Counted from the stretch's first letter, positions 47,542 through 57,321 are shown. The stretch: 64,000 nt of DNA from Psychrobacter sp. 4Bb (GCF_002836735.1 NZ_PJAS01000052.1:124001-188000), one strand, 5' to 3'. Notes: generated from the letters alone by a model not told the origin. Translations and numbers: made by a program.

Positions 47542-49512
47542 ATGATTTTTTTTGGGTCATTACTTCGGTCACCACATCCCTATAGCGAATACTCTAGCTT
47601 CCGTGCTTTGTTGCATGTTGCTATTGAGCGCCTGTGTCAACGATACAAGCTAGCGTTGTCTCTAGCTGTGTGCCTGTGTTTGGCAGCCCCTGTTCATGCT
47701 AGCCATCCCGATGTATTGCTAGAAGCAAAAATCCCTAAGGTATCCGTTGCTACCGATAATAAGGCAGCTAACAATAAGGTAACTGCCAATAAGCCAAATG
47801 GCAATAAAGTAAATGATAGTAGTGCTGCGATTGATACACCTTATAATGAAGATACGCTCACCATAGAGAACGTAAAAAACATTAATGGCCTAGCACCAGC
47901 CAGTCTATGGCAGCCTGAGCTTAGTGAACCAAGCTTGTACGCTCTACTGGATGCCGAGTTTGCTGCCGATCGCGATGACAAACGACGTGCGGTCTCTATT
48001 TATAAGCAACAGTCTTTTAAAGAAGATGCGACAGCGGTGTTTGAGAGAGCGCTTAGCCTGTCTTTGCGTAACGAAAGGGTTGAAGACTCATTACAGTTTG
48101 CCAAGACATGGCAGGACCAAAACCCTGACCATGTGCCTGCGTGGTTTTATGTCGCGCATTTAGCCTTACGTGCCCACGACTATATATTAGCGGGTGAAAC
48201 GTTAAACCGCATCTTGCGCTATGATCCACGCGCAGACTTAAGCGAAATCCTCATAGGTATTTACCCAAATAATGATGATGACAAACGCGAGCTGCTTGCC
48301 GCGTTGCAGCCATTAGATAGCGAGCAAAATGCCTCATTATCTGTATTAAAAGCGGGTTTACTCTATCAGTTTAACGAACCTGAAGTGGCTATCGTTCATA
48401 TCAATCGAGCGCTAGAGCGTCAGCCAGACTACGTGCCCTTCATTACGTTAAAAGCCGATATATTGCGTAAAATAGTGACCGCAGAAACCGTCATCAATTA
48501 TGTCAGTCAAGCTCGTCTACGCAACCCTGATAGCAAAAGCTTATATTTATATGAGATTCGCTATCTATTAGATTTAAAGCAAAGCGAACAAGCTTGGAAG
48601 TTACTACTTGAAGCGCATAGCCGTTTCAATGATGATTCTGAGATTACGCTGCTCGCAGCTTTAGTAAGCCTAGATATTGAAGAGTACGCTAGTGCCGATG
48701 AGCTACTCAATATGCTTGCTAAGAGTCCAGCTTATCTTGATCAAGCCTACTATTATCTAGGTATCAGTGCTGAGCGTCAGCAGTTGTTCGATCAAGCCAA
48801 ATACTATCTCAATGGCGTCATGCAAGAGGATTTGGTATTAGAAGCGCGTAGAAAGGTAGTAGCGTTTGAATTACTCGATAACGACGTCGATGGAGCAATC
48901 GCGACTTTAGAAAAGCTGCGCAAAGACTTCACAGTATTCGCGCCTGACACTTTTGTCATGCAAGCCGATATCTTGTGGCAACAAAACGAATCGGATGAAG
49001 CACTGCGCTTACTAACTCGTGCCGCTCGTAAATATCCTGATAATGAGATGCTACTTTTCGCGCGGGCTCAGCTGTTAGATGATAAAAAAGACTATGTCGT
49101 TAAGCGCACCCTGCTCAACCATTTGCAGGCTTTAGATCCTAGCAATTTATCCTATCAGTTGAGCTATGCACAGTTGTTACTGGCAAATGAGCGCAGCTCA
49201 GAGCAAGGTCTGGCGCTAGCTACCGCAATTATTCAGATTCGCTATGATGACCCACGTTATGATAACGACCTACATCTGCAAGCCTTGAATGTCTTGGCAG
49301 GCAATGCATTGGCCAAAGAGAACTATCAGCAGGTTATCGACTATCTACAGACACCTTATGATGTGCTGCCAACTCTGCGCTCAGGCACGCTGTTATTGCG
49401 CGCCTATCAAGGCTTAGGTAATAATGACAAAGTTGAGGCATTACTCGCCGATTTGCAGCAGCGCTTCTCATTTGGACAGCATAATATCAATGACCGCATA
49501 CAGCTGTATTAA
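47542..49512 (+). CDS. exported tetratricopeptide-repeat protein
   Basis: A 656-residue protein with a hydrophobic segment at about residues 36-52 ending in PVHA-SHP, read as a signal sequence, then a short Asn/Lys-rich linker and successive TPR-like helix pairs from about 130 to the end. It is probably periplasmic or outer-membrane-associated and serves as a protein-interaction scaffold. The start is uncertain: no ribosome binding site precedes the ATG, and about 35 residues before the signal are unusual. It lies between hemA and lolB, where a TPR gene is also found in Acinetobacter as far as I recall. Confidence 0.75.
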   Translation: MIFFGSLLRSPHPYSEYSSFRALLHVAIERLCQRYKLALSLAVCLCLAAPVHASHPDVLLEAKIPKVSVATDNKAANNKVTANKPNGNKVNDSSAAIDTPYNEDTLTIENVKNINGLAPASLWQPELSEPSLYALLDAEFAADRDDKRRAVSIYKQQSFKEDATAVFERALSLSLRNERVEDSLQFAKTWQDQNPDHVPAWFYVAHLALRAHDYILAGETLNRILRYDPRADLSEILIGIYPNNDDDKRELLAALQPLDSEQNASLSVLKAGLLYQFNEPEVAIVHINRALERQPDYVPFITLKADILRKIVTAETVINYVSQARLRNPDSKSLYLYEIRYLLDLKQSEQAWKLLLEAHSRFNDDSEITLLAALVSLDIEEYASADELLNMLAKSPAYLDQAYYYLGISAERQQLFDQAKYYLNGVMQEDLVLEARRKVVAFELLDNDVDGAIATLEKLRKDFTVFAPDTFVMQADILWQQNESDEALRLLTRAARKYPDNEMLLFARAQLLDDKKDYVVKRTLLNHLQALDPSNLSYQLSYAQLLLANERSSEQGLALATAIIQIRYDDPRYDNDLHLQALNVLAGNALAKENYQQVIDYLQTPYDVLPTLRSGTLLLRAYQGLGNNDKVEALLADLQQRFSFGQHNINDRIQLY

Positions 49513-49702
49513 TAGCGCTAATTTTGGATATACTCTTTGGGCTTTGCAAACATAGAGATATGATAATTGATAAGGTTCTTGTAAAACCGAAGCATTTATA
49601 AATTACAAGGTCGTTATAAGAAGCTAACAGCCATGCATAACCGAGCAACAAATAACGCTTAAGCTAATATCTTTGTTCATCTTTCCATTTTGAGAAACTA
49701 TT

Positions 49703-50335
49703 ATGTCAGCATTAATCACTTCTTATAAACCAAATAAATTAGCTTTGTTTACTGCTATAACTGCAGCCATGGTCATAACCTCTGGTTGTCAGTCATTAAA
49801 AACGGCCAACGCGACCAACCAACCAACGACCACTGTACAAGGTCAAAATGCTGAACAACCAAAAAAGCTAGAGAGCTTCAATATCACCGGTAAAATTGGG
49901 GTAACGACGCCTGCGAGTGATTCGACCGGTACCCAAGGTGGTAGTGCATTTTATGCATGGGGTCAGCAAAATGACCGATTTGCCATTGAATTAATTGGCG
50001 CACTCGGTATTGGTAAAACCAACATTGAATATAATGGTCAAACCGCTACTCTAGTCAGCGAAAAGACAGGTACATTGACCGCTGACGATCCTGAAACCTT
50101 GCTAAAGAAAGCCACTGGTTGGCAAGCACCAATTTCACAAATGCCTTACTGGATTTCTGGTCGCCCAGCACCTTCAGATAGTGCGCCACAAATGGATGAT
50201 CAAAACCGTTTAGTTAGCTCAGTCAATGGTGAGTGGACAGCCAGCTTTACTTATAAAGGTACAGATAAGCTACCTAGTAAAATTAGTGCCGTACAACCAC
50301 AAGGCAACAAAGTTGTAATGACGATTAACCATTAA
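49703..50335 (+). CDS. lolB: outer-membrane lipoprotein receptor LolB
   Basis: Accepts lipoproteins from LolA and inserts them in the outer membrane. The 210-residue protein has a lipoprotein signal ending at TSGC (Cys29), then the LolB barrel with FNITGKIGVTTP, FYAWGQQNDRFAIELIGALGIG and QMPYWISGRPAP, a recognisable family pattern. ispE follows after 90 bases, the classical lolB-ispE-prs order. Confidence 0.9.
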   Translation: MSALITSYKPNKLALFTAITAAMVITSGCQSLKTANATNQPTTTVQGQNAEQPKKLESFNITGKIGVTTPASDSTGTQGGSAFYAWGQQNDRFAIELIGALGIGKTNIEYNGQTATLVSEKTGTLTADDPETLLKKATGWQAPISQMPYWISGRPAPSDSAPQMDDQNRLVSSVNGEWTASFTYKGTDKLPSKISAVQPQGNKVVMTINH

Positions 50336-50425
50336 TCTATCCTTCATTAACAACAGAAAGCCTGCTAAAAACCATCATTGCTAATTAAGATAGCTGTTTA
50401 TAACTGCACCGTATGATAAAAAAAT

Positions 50426-51391
50426 ATGACTGAAAATATAGCCGAACCATCTGTTTCTATGATTACTCGTTTATCATCTGCAAAACTCAATCTATTTTTG
50501 CACATCACTGGTAAACGAGCCGATGGCTATCATAATTTGCAAACGGTATTTCGCCTACTTGACTGGGGCGATTACTTGCATTTTTCGGTTAGCAACGATG
50601 TCGTAATTTCTACTATAGCTAGTGAATTAAGCGCTAATCAACTCTGTCATCAGCTACTGATATTAGATGGTGCAGAGGCTATCACTATTAGTATAGAAGA
50701 CAATTTAATTTTCAAAGCGGCACGCGCATTGCTAGCATCTGCCATACAGTCAAACACTTTACCTGAGCAGTTAGCAAAAGTGCATATCACTTTAGATAAG
50801 CATTTGCCAATGGGCGCGGGTCTAGGTGGTGGCTCATCTAATGCAGCAACGACTATGCTAGTGCTCAATGAGATTTGGCAGCTTAATTTTACTTGTGATG
50901 AGCTTATAAAGATTGGCGCGACTGTAGGTGCAGATGTACCGATATTTATATTTGGCCAAGACGCTATTGCGATGGGTATTGGTGAAGAGTTAACTGCCAT
51001 TGACCTACCTGACCAGCAGTATTTAATCTTAACGCCTAACGCTCATGTCAATACCGCTACCTTATTTGCGCATCCCAAACTACAGCGAGATATCGCGCCC
51101 CTATCGGTTGCAACTATCCAAAACCAATACGCTGACTATGTACAAACGCTCACTACGCCCTATCATAATGTCTTTACCCCAGTCGTCACAAGCCTCGCTT
51201 CTGCTGTTGCAGATGCCTTAAGTTATCTACAGGGGTTAGAAGCGCAAGCATTGAGCACAGCACGAATGACTGGCTCTGGTAGTGCCGTGTTTTTACCTCT
51301 AGATGCGAGTGTGGCTACTAACAAAAAACTTGTGGCGAAGTGGATTGCAGATGCGCCTTGTGCGGCATATATCGTTGGAAACTTAAAATAG
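50426..51391 (+). CDS. ispE: 4-diphosphocytidyl-2-C-methylerythritol kinase
   Basis: GHMP kinase of the MEP isoprenoid pathway. SSAKLNLFLHITGKRADGYHNLQTVF is the usual substrate-binding N-terminal region (residues about 17-42), PMGAGLGGGSSNAATT the ATP loop, and MTGSGSAVF the third GHMP motif. It is 321 residues against about 285 in E. coli; the excess is spread through several loops. Downstream of lolB and upstream of tRNA-Gln and prs. Confidence 0.96.
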   Translation: MTENIAEPSVSMITRLSSAKLNLFLHITGKRADGYHNLQTVFRLLDWGDYLHFSVSNDVVISTIASELSANQLCHQLLILDGAEAITISIEDNLIFKAARALLASAIQSNTLPEQLAKVHITLDKHLPMGAGLGGGSSNAATTMLVLNEIWQLNFTCDELIKIGATVGADVPIFIFGQDAIAMGIGEELTAIDLPDQQYLILTPNAHVNTATLFAHPKLQRDIAPLSVATIQNQYADYVQTLTTPYHNVFTPVVTSLASAVADALSYLQGLEAQALSTARMTGSGSAVFLPLDASVATNKKLVAKWIADAPCAAYIVGNLK

Positions 51392-51517
51392 CACATATAA
51401 CCTTTAGATTTCTTATCATCTAAATAATGACAACGGTAGGATTGCCTATTTTAATTTGCTAAAATAGCGCCAGCAGTAACCTATGATGAATAAATACCAG
51501 AAAAAGCCGCAAATGAC

Positions 51518-51545
51518 TTGCAAAATCTGAAAATTTACTTATAAT
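51518..51545 (+). promoter_or_regulatory. tRNA-Gln copy 1 promoter
   Basis: TTGCAA (51518-51523), 16-base spacer, TATAAT (51540-51545), followed by a GC-rich discriminator (AGGTCGCC) as expected of stringently controlled stable-RNA promoters. The tRNA starts 14 bases after the -10. Confidence 0.8.
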
Positions 51546-51558
51546 AGGTCGCCACAAT

Positions 51559-51634
51559 AGGGGTATAGCCAAGTTGGTAAGGCATCAGGTTTTGATCCTG
51601 ACATCCGTTGGTTCGAGTCCAGCTACCCCTGCCA
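51559..51634 (+). tRNA. tRNA-Gln (TTG), copy 1
   Basis: 76 bases including encoded CCA. Acceptor AGGGGTA pairs with TACCCCT; the anticodon loop TTTTGAT has anticodon TTG; the T-arm is GTTCGAGTC. Identical to copy 2 at 51875-51950. Confidence 0.97.
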
Positions 51635-51874
51635 TTTTTTAGTACGAAGCGTTAGAGAGACATCGAGTATAAGCGGTTTATAGACAGCCACTTATCTTAT
51701 TGTCATTGACAACGTTATCCCAGTTTCGGTATAGTTCGCAATGGACACCGCTAGGGAAAAGTTATGTTTTAAACGGTTTATCCGTTTTTTAGATAACTGA
51801 CAGGTCATGACACTATATTGAGAACGACTACTTAGTCGCTATTATATATCAGTTGTTCATAGCCTAGACATTAC
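51635..51874. other. spacer between tRNA-Gln copies
   Basis: 240 bases without a gene. Contains a small hairpin AAACGG / CCGTTT followed by T near 51768-51787, possibly a terminator for copy 1, and the promoter of copy 2 at 51818-51845. Confidence 0.5.
51818..51845 (+). promoter_or_regulatory. tRNA-Gln copy 2 promoter candidate
   Basis: TTGAGA (51818-51823), 16-base spacer, TATTAT (51840-51845). Same spacing as the copy 1 promoter but weaker matches; the tRNA starts 30 bases after the -10. Confidence 0.55.
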
Positions 51875-51950
51875 AGGGGTATAGCCAAGTTGGTAAGGCA
51901 TCAGGTTTTGATCCTGACATCCGTTGGTTCGAGTCCAGCTACCCCTGCCA
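51875..51950 (+). tRNA. tRNA-Gln (TTG), copy 2
   Basis: 76 bases, identical in sequence to copy 1 and followed by the same CCATTTTTT. Located 110 bases upstream of prs. Confidence 0.97.
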
Positions 51951-52059
51951 TTTTTTACTGTAATAGTATACTTCAATACCTTCACCACTCTTTTCTTAAT
52001 TTGAGCAGTTTGACACTGCTTAGCGGTCGCTGCTTGAGTCAATCAATAGGACTTCTGTC

Positions 52060-53007
52060 ATGCCTTATTTGGCGATTTTTACGGGTAATGCCCACCCAGA
52101 ATTAGCAAAAACCGTAGCCGATCATCTTCACATACCTCTTGGTAAAGCTGACATCACGCGTTTTTCTGATGGCGAAATTGCCGTGGAAATCAAAGAACAC
52201 GTACGTGGTAAAGATGTGTTTATCATGCAGCCTACTTGTGCACCGACCAACGACAACTTGATGGAAATCATGATGATGGCTGACGCTTTGCGTCGCTCTA
52301 GTGCTGGCCGTATCACAGCTGTCATGCCTTATTTTGGTTATGCTCGTCAGGATCGTCGTCCACGCTCAGCTCGTGTACCTATCTCGGCTAAAGTGGTCGC
52401 TGACATGCTAAACATCGTTAGTATCGATCGCGTAATGACTGTTGATTTGCACTCAGATCAGATTCAGGGTTTCTTTGATATTCCTGTAGATAATATCTAC
52501 GGCACACCTGTATTGCTAAACGACCTACAAAAGCAAGACTATGACAATATCATGGTTGTTTCACCTGACGTAGGCGGCGTGGTTCGTGCACGTGCGATGG
52601 CTAAGCAGTTAGGCGATACCGACATGGCAATTATTGATAAGCGCCGTGCTCGTGCCAATGAGTCGCAAGTCATGCATATCATTGGTGATGTTCGTGACCG
52701 TGATTGCGTTATCGTTGACGATATGGTCGATACTGCAGGTACATTGTGTAAAGCTGCCGAAGCATTGAAAGAAAATGGTGCACGTCGCGTCTTGGCTTAC
52801 ATCACGCACCCTGTCCTATCAGGTAACGCACTGAAAAACATCAGCGAATCTGCATTGGATGAAGTGGTTGTGACCGATACGATTCCATTATCTGCTGAAG
52901 CCAAAGCTTGTAGCAAAATCCGTCAGGTAAGTATTGCACCGATGCTTGCTGAAAGCTTACGCCGTATCAATAACGAAGAATCTATTAGCGCGATGTTTGA
53001 CGCTTAA
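52060..53007 (+). CDS. prs: ribose-phosphate pyrophosphokinase
   Basis: Makes PRPP from ribose 5-phosphate and ATP, for nucleotide, His, Trp and NAD synthesis. At 315 residues it has the standard length. [10 protein letters not shown], the flexible loop [24 protein letters not shown] and the PRPP-binding loop DDMVDTAGT are conserved. Follows the tRNA-Gln genes, as in other gammaproteobacteria. rplY and pth follow on the same strand, but a weak terminator and a new promoter-like site intervene. Confidence 0.98.
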   Translation: MPYLAIFTGNAHPELAKTVADHLHIPLGKADITRFSDGEIAVEIKEHVRGKDVFIMQPTCAPTNDNLMEIMMMADALRRSSAGRITAVMPYFGYARQDRRPRSARVPISAKVVADMLNIVSIDRVMTVDLHSDQIQGFFDIPVDNIYGTPVLLNDLQKQDYDNIMVVSPDVGGVVRARAMAKQLGDTDMAIIDKRRARANESQVMHIIGDVRDRDCVIVDDMVDTAGTLCKAAEALKENGARRVLAYITHPVLSGNALKNISESALDEVVVTDTIPLSAEAKACSKIRQVSIAPMLAESLRRINNEESISAMFDA

Positions 53008-53094
53008 TTTGATACAGTTATTTTTAAAACAGCCATTGCGTTAATTTTGAATAGCAATGACTGTCATAAGACATCTTAAATAGTTAAAAAACAG

Positions 53095-53127
53095 AGCGTC
53101 AAGTATCCTTACTTGGCGCTTTGTTTT
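53095..53127 (+). terminator. prs intrinsic terminator
   Basis: AGCGTCAAGT / ACTTGGCGCT arms with a six-base loop, followed by TTGTTTT. The T run is interrupted, so read-through into rplY is possible. Confidence 0.65.
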
Positions 53128-53172
53128 GTGTAGGCGTTTTACGTAGGTCTTTATTATTGCTACAGAATCACG

Positions 53173-53178
53173 TATAAT
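53173..53178 (+). promoter_or_regulatory. rplY -10 candidate
   Basis: TATAAT followed by a GC-rich discriminator (GCGCGCC). The best -35 at standard spacing is a weak TTATTA at 53151. It would give an rplY leader of roughly 240 bases. Confidence 0.45.
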
Positions 53179-53359
53179 GCGCGCCTGTGCTGACCTTTTC
53201 GTTGTTTTTATTAGGCTGGCACTATCAAAAGTGCTGATCATGCTTAACAGCAACCATCGTTATGGTAATTATCGTAGCGAGCGCTGCTATAAGCAAATGG
53301 CTAAGCTTAGACATTACGAGGTTTATTCGTAACCATAATATTAGCTATCATCACGTATT

Positions 53360-53387
53360 AGTGGATTGGTCGCAAATCCACTTTTTT
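53360..53387 (+). terminator. terminator-like hairpin in rplY leader
   Basis: Perfect eight-base-pair stem AGTGGATT / AATCCACT with a seven-base loop and six T, about 40 bases before the rplY start. It may be an attenuator in the leader or the end of a separate short transcript. Confidence 0.55.
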
Positions 53388-53428
53388 ATGACCAGACACT
53401 TCATCATTTTTTTTATAGGATTATATCC

Positions 53429-54109
53429 ATGAGCATTAATCATTTTGAACTAAACGCCGTTGATCGTGCTGCTGAACTACAAGGTAAAGGTGCGAGCCGC
53501 CGCCTACGTAAGCAGAACCTAGTTCCTGCTATCATTTATGGTGGTAACGAAGAGCCAACAGCTATCTCTATCAAGCTTAACGAACTAGTAAAATCACTAG
53601 AATTCGAAGCGTTTTTCTCACACATCTTGACTATCAACGTTGACGGTGAAGAGCATCAAGCAGTTATCAAAGACTTGCAGCGCCATCCAGCTAAAGGCTT
53701 CCCAATGCATGCTGATTTCCAGCGCATTGTAAAAGGTCAGAAAATTCACATGAACGTTCCTGTTCATTTCACTGGTCGTGAAGATGCGCCTGGTACTGCT
53801 GCTGCTGGTGTACTATCTACTCTAGTATCTGATATCGAAGTTATCTGCTTACCATCACAACTTCCTGAATACCTAGAAGTAGATGTGTCTGGCATGGAAA
53901 TCGGTGATTTGTTCCGTCTATCAGACATCAAACTTCCTGAAGGCGTTGTTATCCATGAGCTTGAGCTAGAAGACGGTCATGACCGTACTATCGTTAACAT
54001 GCAGCCACCAACAGTAGAAGAAGTTGATGCTGATGCTGACGTTGATGCTGATGAAGTACCAGCAACTGAGCAAAACGACGGTACTGAAGAAAACAAAGAC
54101 AGCGAGTAA
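53429..54109 (+). CDS. rplY: 50S ribosomal protein L25, long Ctc form
   Basis: 5S rRNA-binding protein of the large subunit. It is the 226-residue TL5/Ctc form: N-terminal L25 domain with GKGASRRLRKQNLVPAIIYGG and VIKDLQRHPAKGFPMHADF, then the C-terminal beta domain, then an acidic tail (DADADVDADEVPATEQ). The frame is open from 53366, but TAGGA nine bases before the ATG at 53429 and conserved sequence from there decide the start. pth follows after a terminator. Confidence 0.96.
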   Translation: MSINHFELNAVDRAAELQGKGASRRLRKQNLVPAIIYGGNEEPTAISIKLNELVKSLEFEAFFSHILTINVDGEEHQAVIKDLQRHPAKGFPMHADFQRIVKGQKIHMNVPVHFTGREDAPGTAAAGVLSTLVSDIEVICLPSQLPEYLEVDVSGMEIGDLFRLSDIKLPEGVVIHELELEDGHDRTIVNMQPPTVEEVDADADVDADEVPATEQNDGTEENKDSE

Positions 54110-54172
54110 TAACTGTTTCTAACTAGTGCATTATTTTGTGCTGGTTAGTGATACATTCGTTTAGTCAATAAG

Positions 54173-54204
54173 ACAGCAGGTGATTAAAATCTCCTGCTGT
54201 TTTT
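54173..54204 (+). terminator. rplY intrinsic terminator
   Basis: ACAGCAGG / CCTGCTGT arms, 12-base loop, then five T, between rplY and pth. Confidence 0.8.
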
Positions 54205-54284
54205 GTAAGTAAGGTTTGAAAATAAACTGTCTATCAGTACCTCAAACCTTACCCCTATTTATCAAATTCAAGCAGGGTGTTTTT

Positions 54285-54866
54285 ATGGCCATAAAGCTTA
54301 TTGTCGGTCTTGGTAATCCTGGTCAGCAGTATATGTTTACGCGTCATAATGCAGGATTTTGGTTTGTCCATCATTTGGCTCAGCAGTTTAATATCACGCT
54401 CTCCCCTGATAAGAAATTTCATGGAGTAACAGGGCGTGGGCAGATTCATGGGTCTGATGTGCGTCTACTTATGCCGCTGACGTTTATGAATAAATCTGGT
54501 CAGTCAGTGGTGCCTATGGTAAATTTCTATGGCATCAAAAATGATGAATTGTTGATTGCTCATGATGAGCTCGATATTCCAGCTGGTAGTATCAAACTCA
54601 AAACAGACGGTGGACATGGTGGTCACAACGGCCTACGTGATATCACACCGCATATTGGCCATGATTTTCATCGCCTGCGTGTGGGTATCGGCCATCCTGG
54701 TCACAAGTCTAAAGTTAGTGGACACGTTCTCTCTAAAGCATCTCCTGATGAGCAGATTGCGATTGATAGCGCGCTGACAGCTGCTTTTGAGGCGCTCCCA
54801 TTATTGTTAGATGGTGATGTCGAAAAAGCACGTTCACAAATTAATGGCTTTAAATTGCCAGAATAA
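54285..54866 (+). CDS. pth: peptidyl-tRNA hydrolase
   Basis: Releases peptides from prematurely dropped peptidyl-tRNA. The 193-residue protein has KLIVGLGNPGQQY (Asn11), catalytic His21 in FTRHNAGFWFV, LMPLTFMNKSG and HDELDIPAG with the catalytic aspartate. An in-frame ATG at 54216 would add 23 residues without homology, and the start at 54285 matches the family. Standard rplY-pth neighbourhood. Confidence 0.97.
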   Translation: MAIKLIVGLGNPGQQYMFTRHNAGFWFVHHLAQQFNITLSPDKKFHGVTGRGQIHGSDVRLLMPLTFMNKSGQSVVPMVNFYGIKNDELLIAHDELDIPAGSIKLKTDGGHGGHNGLRDITPHIGHDFHRLRVGIGHPGHKSKVSGHVLSKASPDEQIAIDSALTAAFEALPLLLDGDVEKARSQINGFKLPE

Positions 54867-54966
54867 TATAATCGTTCAATGATAATGACCTTTTATTTTG
54901 GCAGTTGTATCCCCATTAACCTTTTGATTTAGTTAATTAATATCAGTTACGCCAAGGAACTAACCT

Positions 54967-55347
54967 ATGCTACTTAATATGCTTAAATGCAAATTACACC
55001 GTGCCCGTGTTACCCATGCTGAGCTTCACTATGAAGGCTCTTGCGGTATCGACGGCGATCTATTAGATCTTGCTGGTCTACGCGAAAACGAATCTATTGA
55101 TATCTACAACGTGACCAACGGTAAGCGCTTTCGCACCTATGCTATCCGTGCTGAGGCGGGCTCTGGTATTATCTCATTAAATGGTGCTGCTGCACATATG
55201 GCAGATTTAGGCGATATCGTTATCATTTGTGCGTATGCACACTTTGATGAAGTTGAAGCGTCAACGTATCAGCCAAAACTGGTCTATTGCAACGAAGACA
55301 ACACTGTAAAAGACACTGCAAACATTATTCCTGTACAAGTTGCTTAA
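54967..55347 (+). CDS. panD: aspartate 1-decarboxylase
   Basis: Pyruvoyl enzyme converting aspartate to beta-alanine for pantothenate. The 126-residue proenzyme has the self-cleavage site Gly24-Ser25 in HYEGSCGID, the catalytic Lys9 region ([14 protein letters not shown]) and [15 protein letters not shown]. Start and length match E. coli PanD. No panB/panC adjacent; closed by its own terminator. Confidence 0.97.
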   Translation: MLLNMLKCKLHRARVTHAELHYEGSCGIDGDLLDLAGLRENESIDIYNVTNGKRFRTYAIRAEAGSGIISLNGAAAHMADLGDIVIICAYAHFDEVEASTYQPKLVYCNEDNTVKDTANIIPVQVA

Positions 55348-55445
55348 TATGACAGGATGGTGAGGTTTTGGTAAATTTAAGATAAACACAAAGTTACATC
55401 TTTGAATTAGCTGCTATTATTACTAAAAATCTCGATGCTAAAGGG

Positions 55446-55478
55446 AAAGCTGAATCTTCATTTTGATTCAGCTTTTTT
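55446..55478 (+). terminator. panD intrinsic terminator
   Basis: Perfect 11-base-pair stem AAAGCTGAATC / GATTCAGCTTT with an eight-base loop and a T run. Confidence 0.9.
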
Positions 55479-55535
55479 TATGCCACTTTTATCTATCAAA
55501 TTCACATTTTTTATCATATACAAGGAAACATACTG

Positions 55536-56561
55536 ATGTGGTTGGCCGCGCTTGCAATACTGATTGGGTTAGCAATTTTAGTTTGGAGTGCCGATGTCTT
55601 TATTGATGGGGCGACAGCACTAGCAAAGAAGTTTAGTGTGCCTAGCTTCTTAATTGGTGTCTTAATATTGGGTATAGGCACGTCAGCGCCTGAGATGGTG
55701 GTATCAGTACTAGCAGCGATAGAAGGCAGCCCTGAGCTGGCTCTAGGTAACGCTTATGGCTCGAATATCATCAACATCGCATTGGTACTCGGTGCAACCG
55801 TATTGATTAGCCCTATTATCATCCGTAGAGGCATCGTAAAGCGCGACTTGCCCTTACTGCTGCTAATTACTGTCATCGCCGCTTGGCAGCTACGTGATGG
55901 GACATTGAGCCAAGCTGATGGTATCGTATTGTTGATTTTGTTGGTCGCCGTTTTAGGACTACAGATCATAATGAGTATACGCGAAGGCTATCATGAGCAC
56001 GAAGACGATATGGTCGTGGCTAATGCTGACTCAGAGCACTCAAACAACTTAGAGCACTTAGATAACTCAGAGAGCTTAGAAAAGCTAGAACCAAGCGTAA
56101 CGCGTGGTCTTGTGAGTTTAATTATCGGTATGCTGATGCTCGTAGCTAGCTCACGTGCTATCGTTTGGGGTGCTGTCGAGTTGGCAACACTATGGGGGCT
56201 CAGTGAGCTTATCATTGGTCTAACGATTGTCGCCGTTGGGACCTCATTACCTGAACTGGTATCGAGCTTGTCAGCTGCCCGTAAAGGCGAACATGATATG
56301 GCGCTCGGCAATATCATCGGCTCTAATATCTTCAATACTTTGGCAGTTGTCGGCTTAGCAACGGTCATTGCTCCTATAGCCGCCGACCCAGTGATTCTGT
56401 CGCGTGATGTGATGGCAATGGGAGTCTTGACGATATTGCTAGTGACACTATGCGTGTTTGCCTTTAAAACAAAGCGCCAATTCGGTCGTACGTCAGGTGC
56501 TACGTTGGTGCTGTTCTTTATGGGCTACACCGCATGGCTGATTCAAAGCGTTAGTATGTAA
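55536..56561 (+). CDS. calcium/sodium antiporter, YrbG-like
   Basis: Inner-membrane CaCA-family exchanger, 341 residues, about 10 helices in two inverted repeats. Each repeat carries the alpha motif: GIGTSAPEMVVS with GNAYGSNIINIALVLG, and VGTSLPELVSS with GNIIGSNIFNTLAVVG. The central cytoplasmic loop (about residues 150-190) is acidic and Leu/Ser/Glu-rich and may bind cation or regulate. Likely exchanges Ca2+ for Na+ or H+. Confidence 0.9.
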   Translation: MWLAALAILIGLAILVWSADVFIDGATALAKKFSVPSFLIGVLILGIGTSAPEMVVSVLAAIEGSPELALGNAYGSNIINIALVLGATVLISPIIIRRGIVKRDLPLLLLITVIAAWQLRDGTLSQADGIVLLILLVAVLGLQIIMSIREGYHEHEDDMVVANADSEHSNNLEHLDNSESLEKLEPSVTRGLVSLIIGMLMLVASSRAIVWGAVELATLWGLSELIIGLTIVAVGTSLPELVSSLSAARKGEHDMALGNIIGSNIFNTLAVVGLATVIAPIAADPVILSRDVMAMGVLTILLVTLCVFAFKTKRQFGRTSGATLVLFFMGYTAWLIQSVSM

Positions 56562-56658
56562 CTGTTTAGGCTAAACCAGCTGAGCAGTGCTACAACTAAA
56601 TTATTACGTCGATAAGAGTTACTAGTTCAATAAAAATTGTTACGTCAATAAAATCAGA

Positions 56659-57321
56659 CTACGGTTTTTTCTTACGATTTTTAAAACCGCGCCATAGCCC
56701 TTCATGTGCCACTTTTGGCATTTTTAGGGTAATGGTGTTGGACAGCATGTCTTGTACTGCCAAACCGCGAGGGTTGAACAGGCAAAACACATAGTTGAAT
56801 ACCAAACCAAGAAACGCGCTGGCCAATAAGGCGGCGCGTGATCCATCAATAAGACTGCCAATAATGCCGAAAATCAGCGGCATCAAACAAGCGGCCAAGA
56901 TACGCTTAAACGATTGTCCCCACGTTAGCCATTGACCTGCATCATTAATCGTTTTTAATCGCCACGTCTGCATACCCAATGTCTGACCACCACGGCGCCA
57001 AAATATCCCATAGAATGCCACGAGCGTCAGTACAAATGATGGCGTCATAATAGCATTCTGATACCAGAGCGGCAGTGACTGAGCTTGTGAGGATTCAGTA
57101 CCCGTCTCCATAGTCAACAGTGTACCCACCACAGTCAATATAGTACCGACCAAAAACAGTAAGGCCAAAATCAGCATACCATCATAGAGAATCGCCACGA
57201 CACGAATCATGGGCTTAGCGATGGTTGGCTCTTCGTTAGGATCTTGCTGTACAGGCGCACTCAGTTGAGGCTTTGATTTGCGAGTCGTTTTTGACGGACG
57301 TTTAGATGGATTTTTTGACAT
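56659..57321 (-). CDS. RDD family membrane protein
   Basis: A 220-residue membrane protein. A basic, Ser/Lys-rich N-terminal 30 residues precede an RDD domain with RVVAILYDGMLI, RRGGQTLGMQTWRLK and FNPRGLAVQDMLSNT; three to four helices. Some RDD proteins are Na+(Li+)/H+ antiporters, most are unassigned. Single gene; a 20-base tandem repeat lies about 70 bases upstream of its start. Confidence 0.85.
   Translation of the reverse strand: MSKNPSKRPSKTTRKSKPQLSAPVQQDPNEEPTIAKPMIRVVAILYDGMLILALLFLVGTILTVVGTLLTMETGTESSQAQSLPLWYQNAIMTPSFVLTLVAFYGIFWRRGGQTLGMQTWRLKTINDAGQWLTWGQSFKRILAACLMPLIFGIIGSLIDGSRAALLASAFLGLVFNYVFCLFNPRGLAVQDMLSNTITLKMPKVAHEGLWRGFKNRKKKP

Noticed and set aside
51857-52042. Minus-strand frame containing NGCQDQNLMPYQLGYTP
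   Set aside because: Antisense translation of tRNA-Gln, a familiar artefact.
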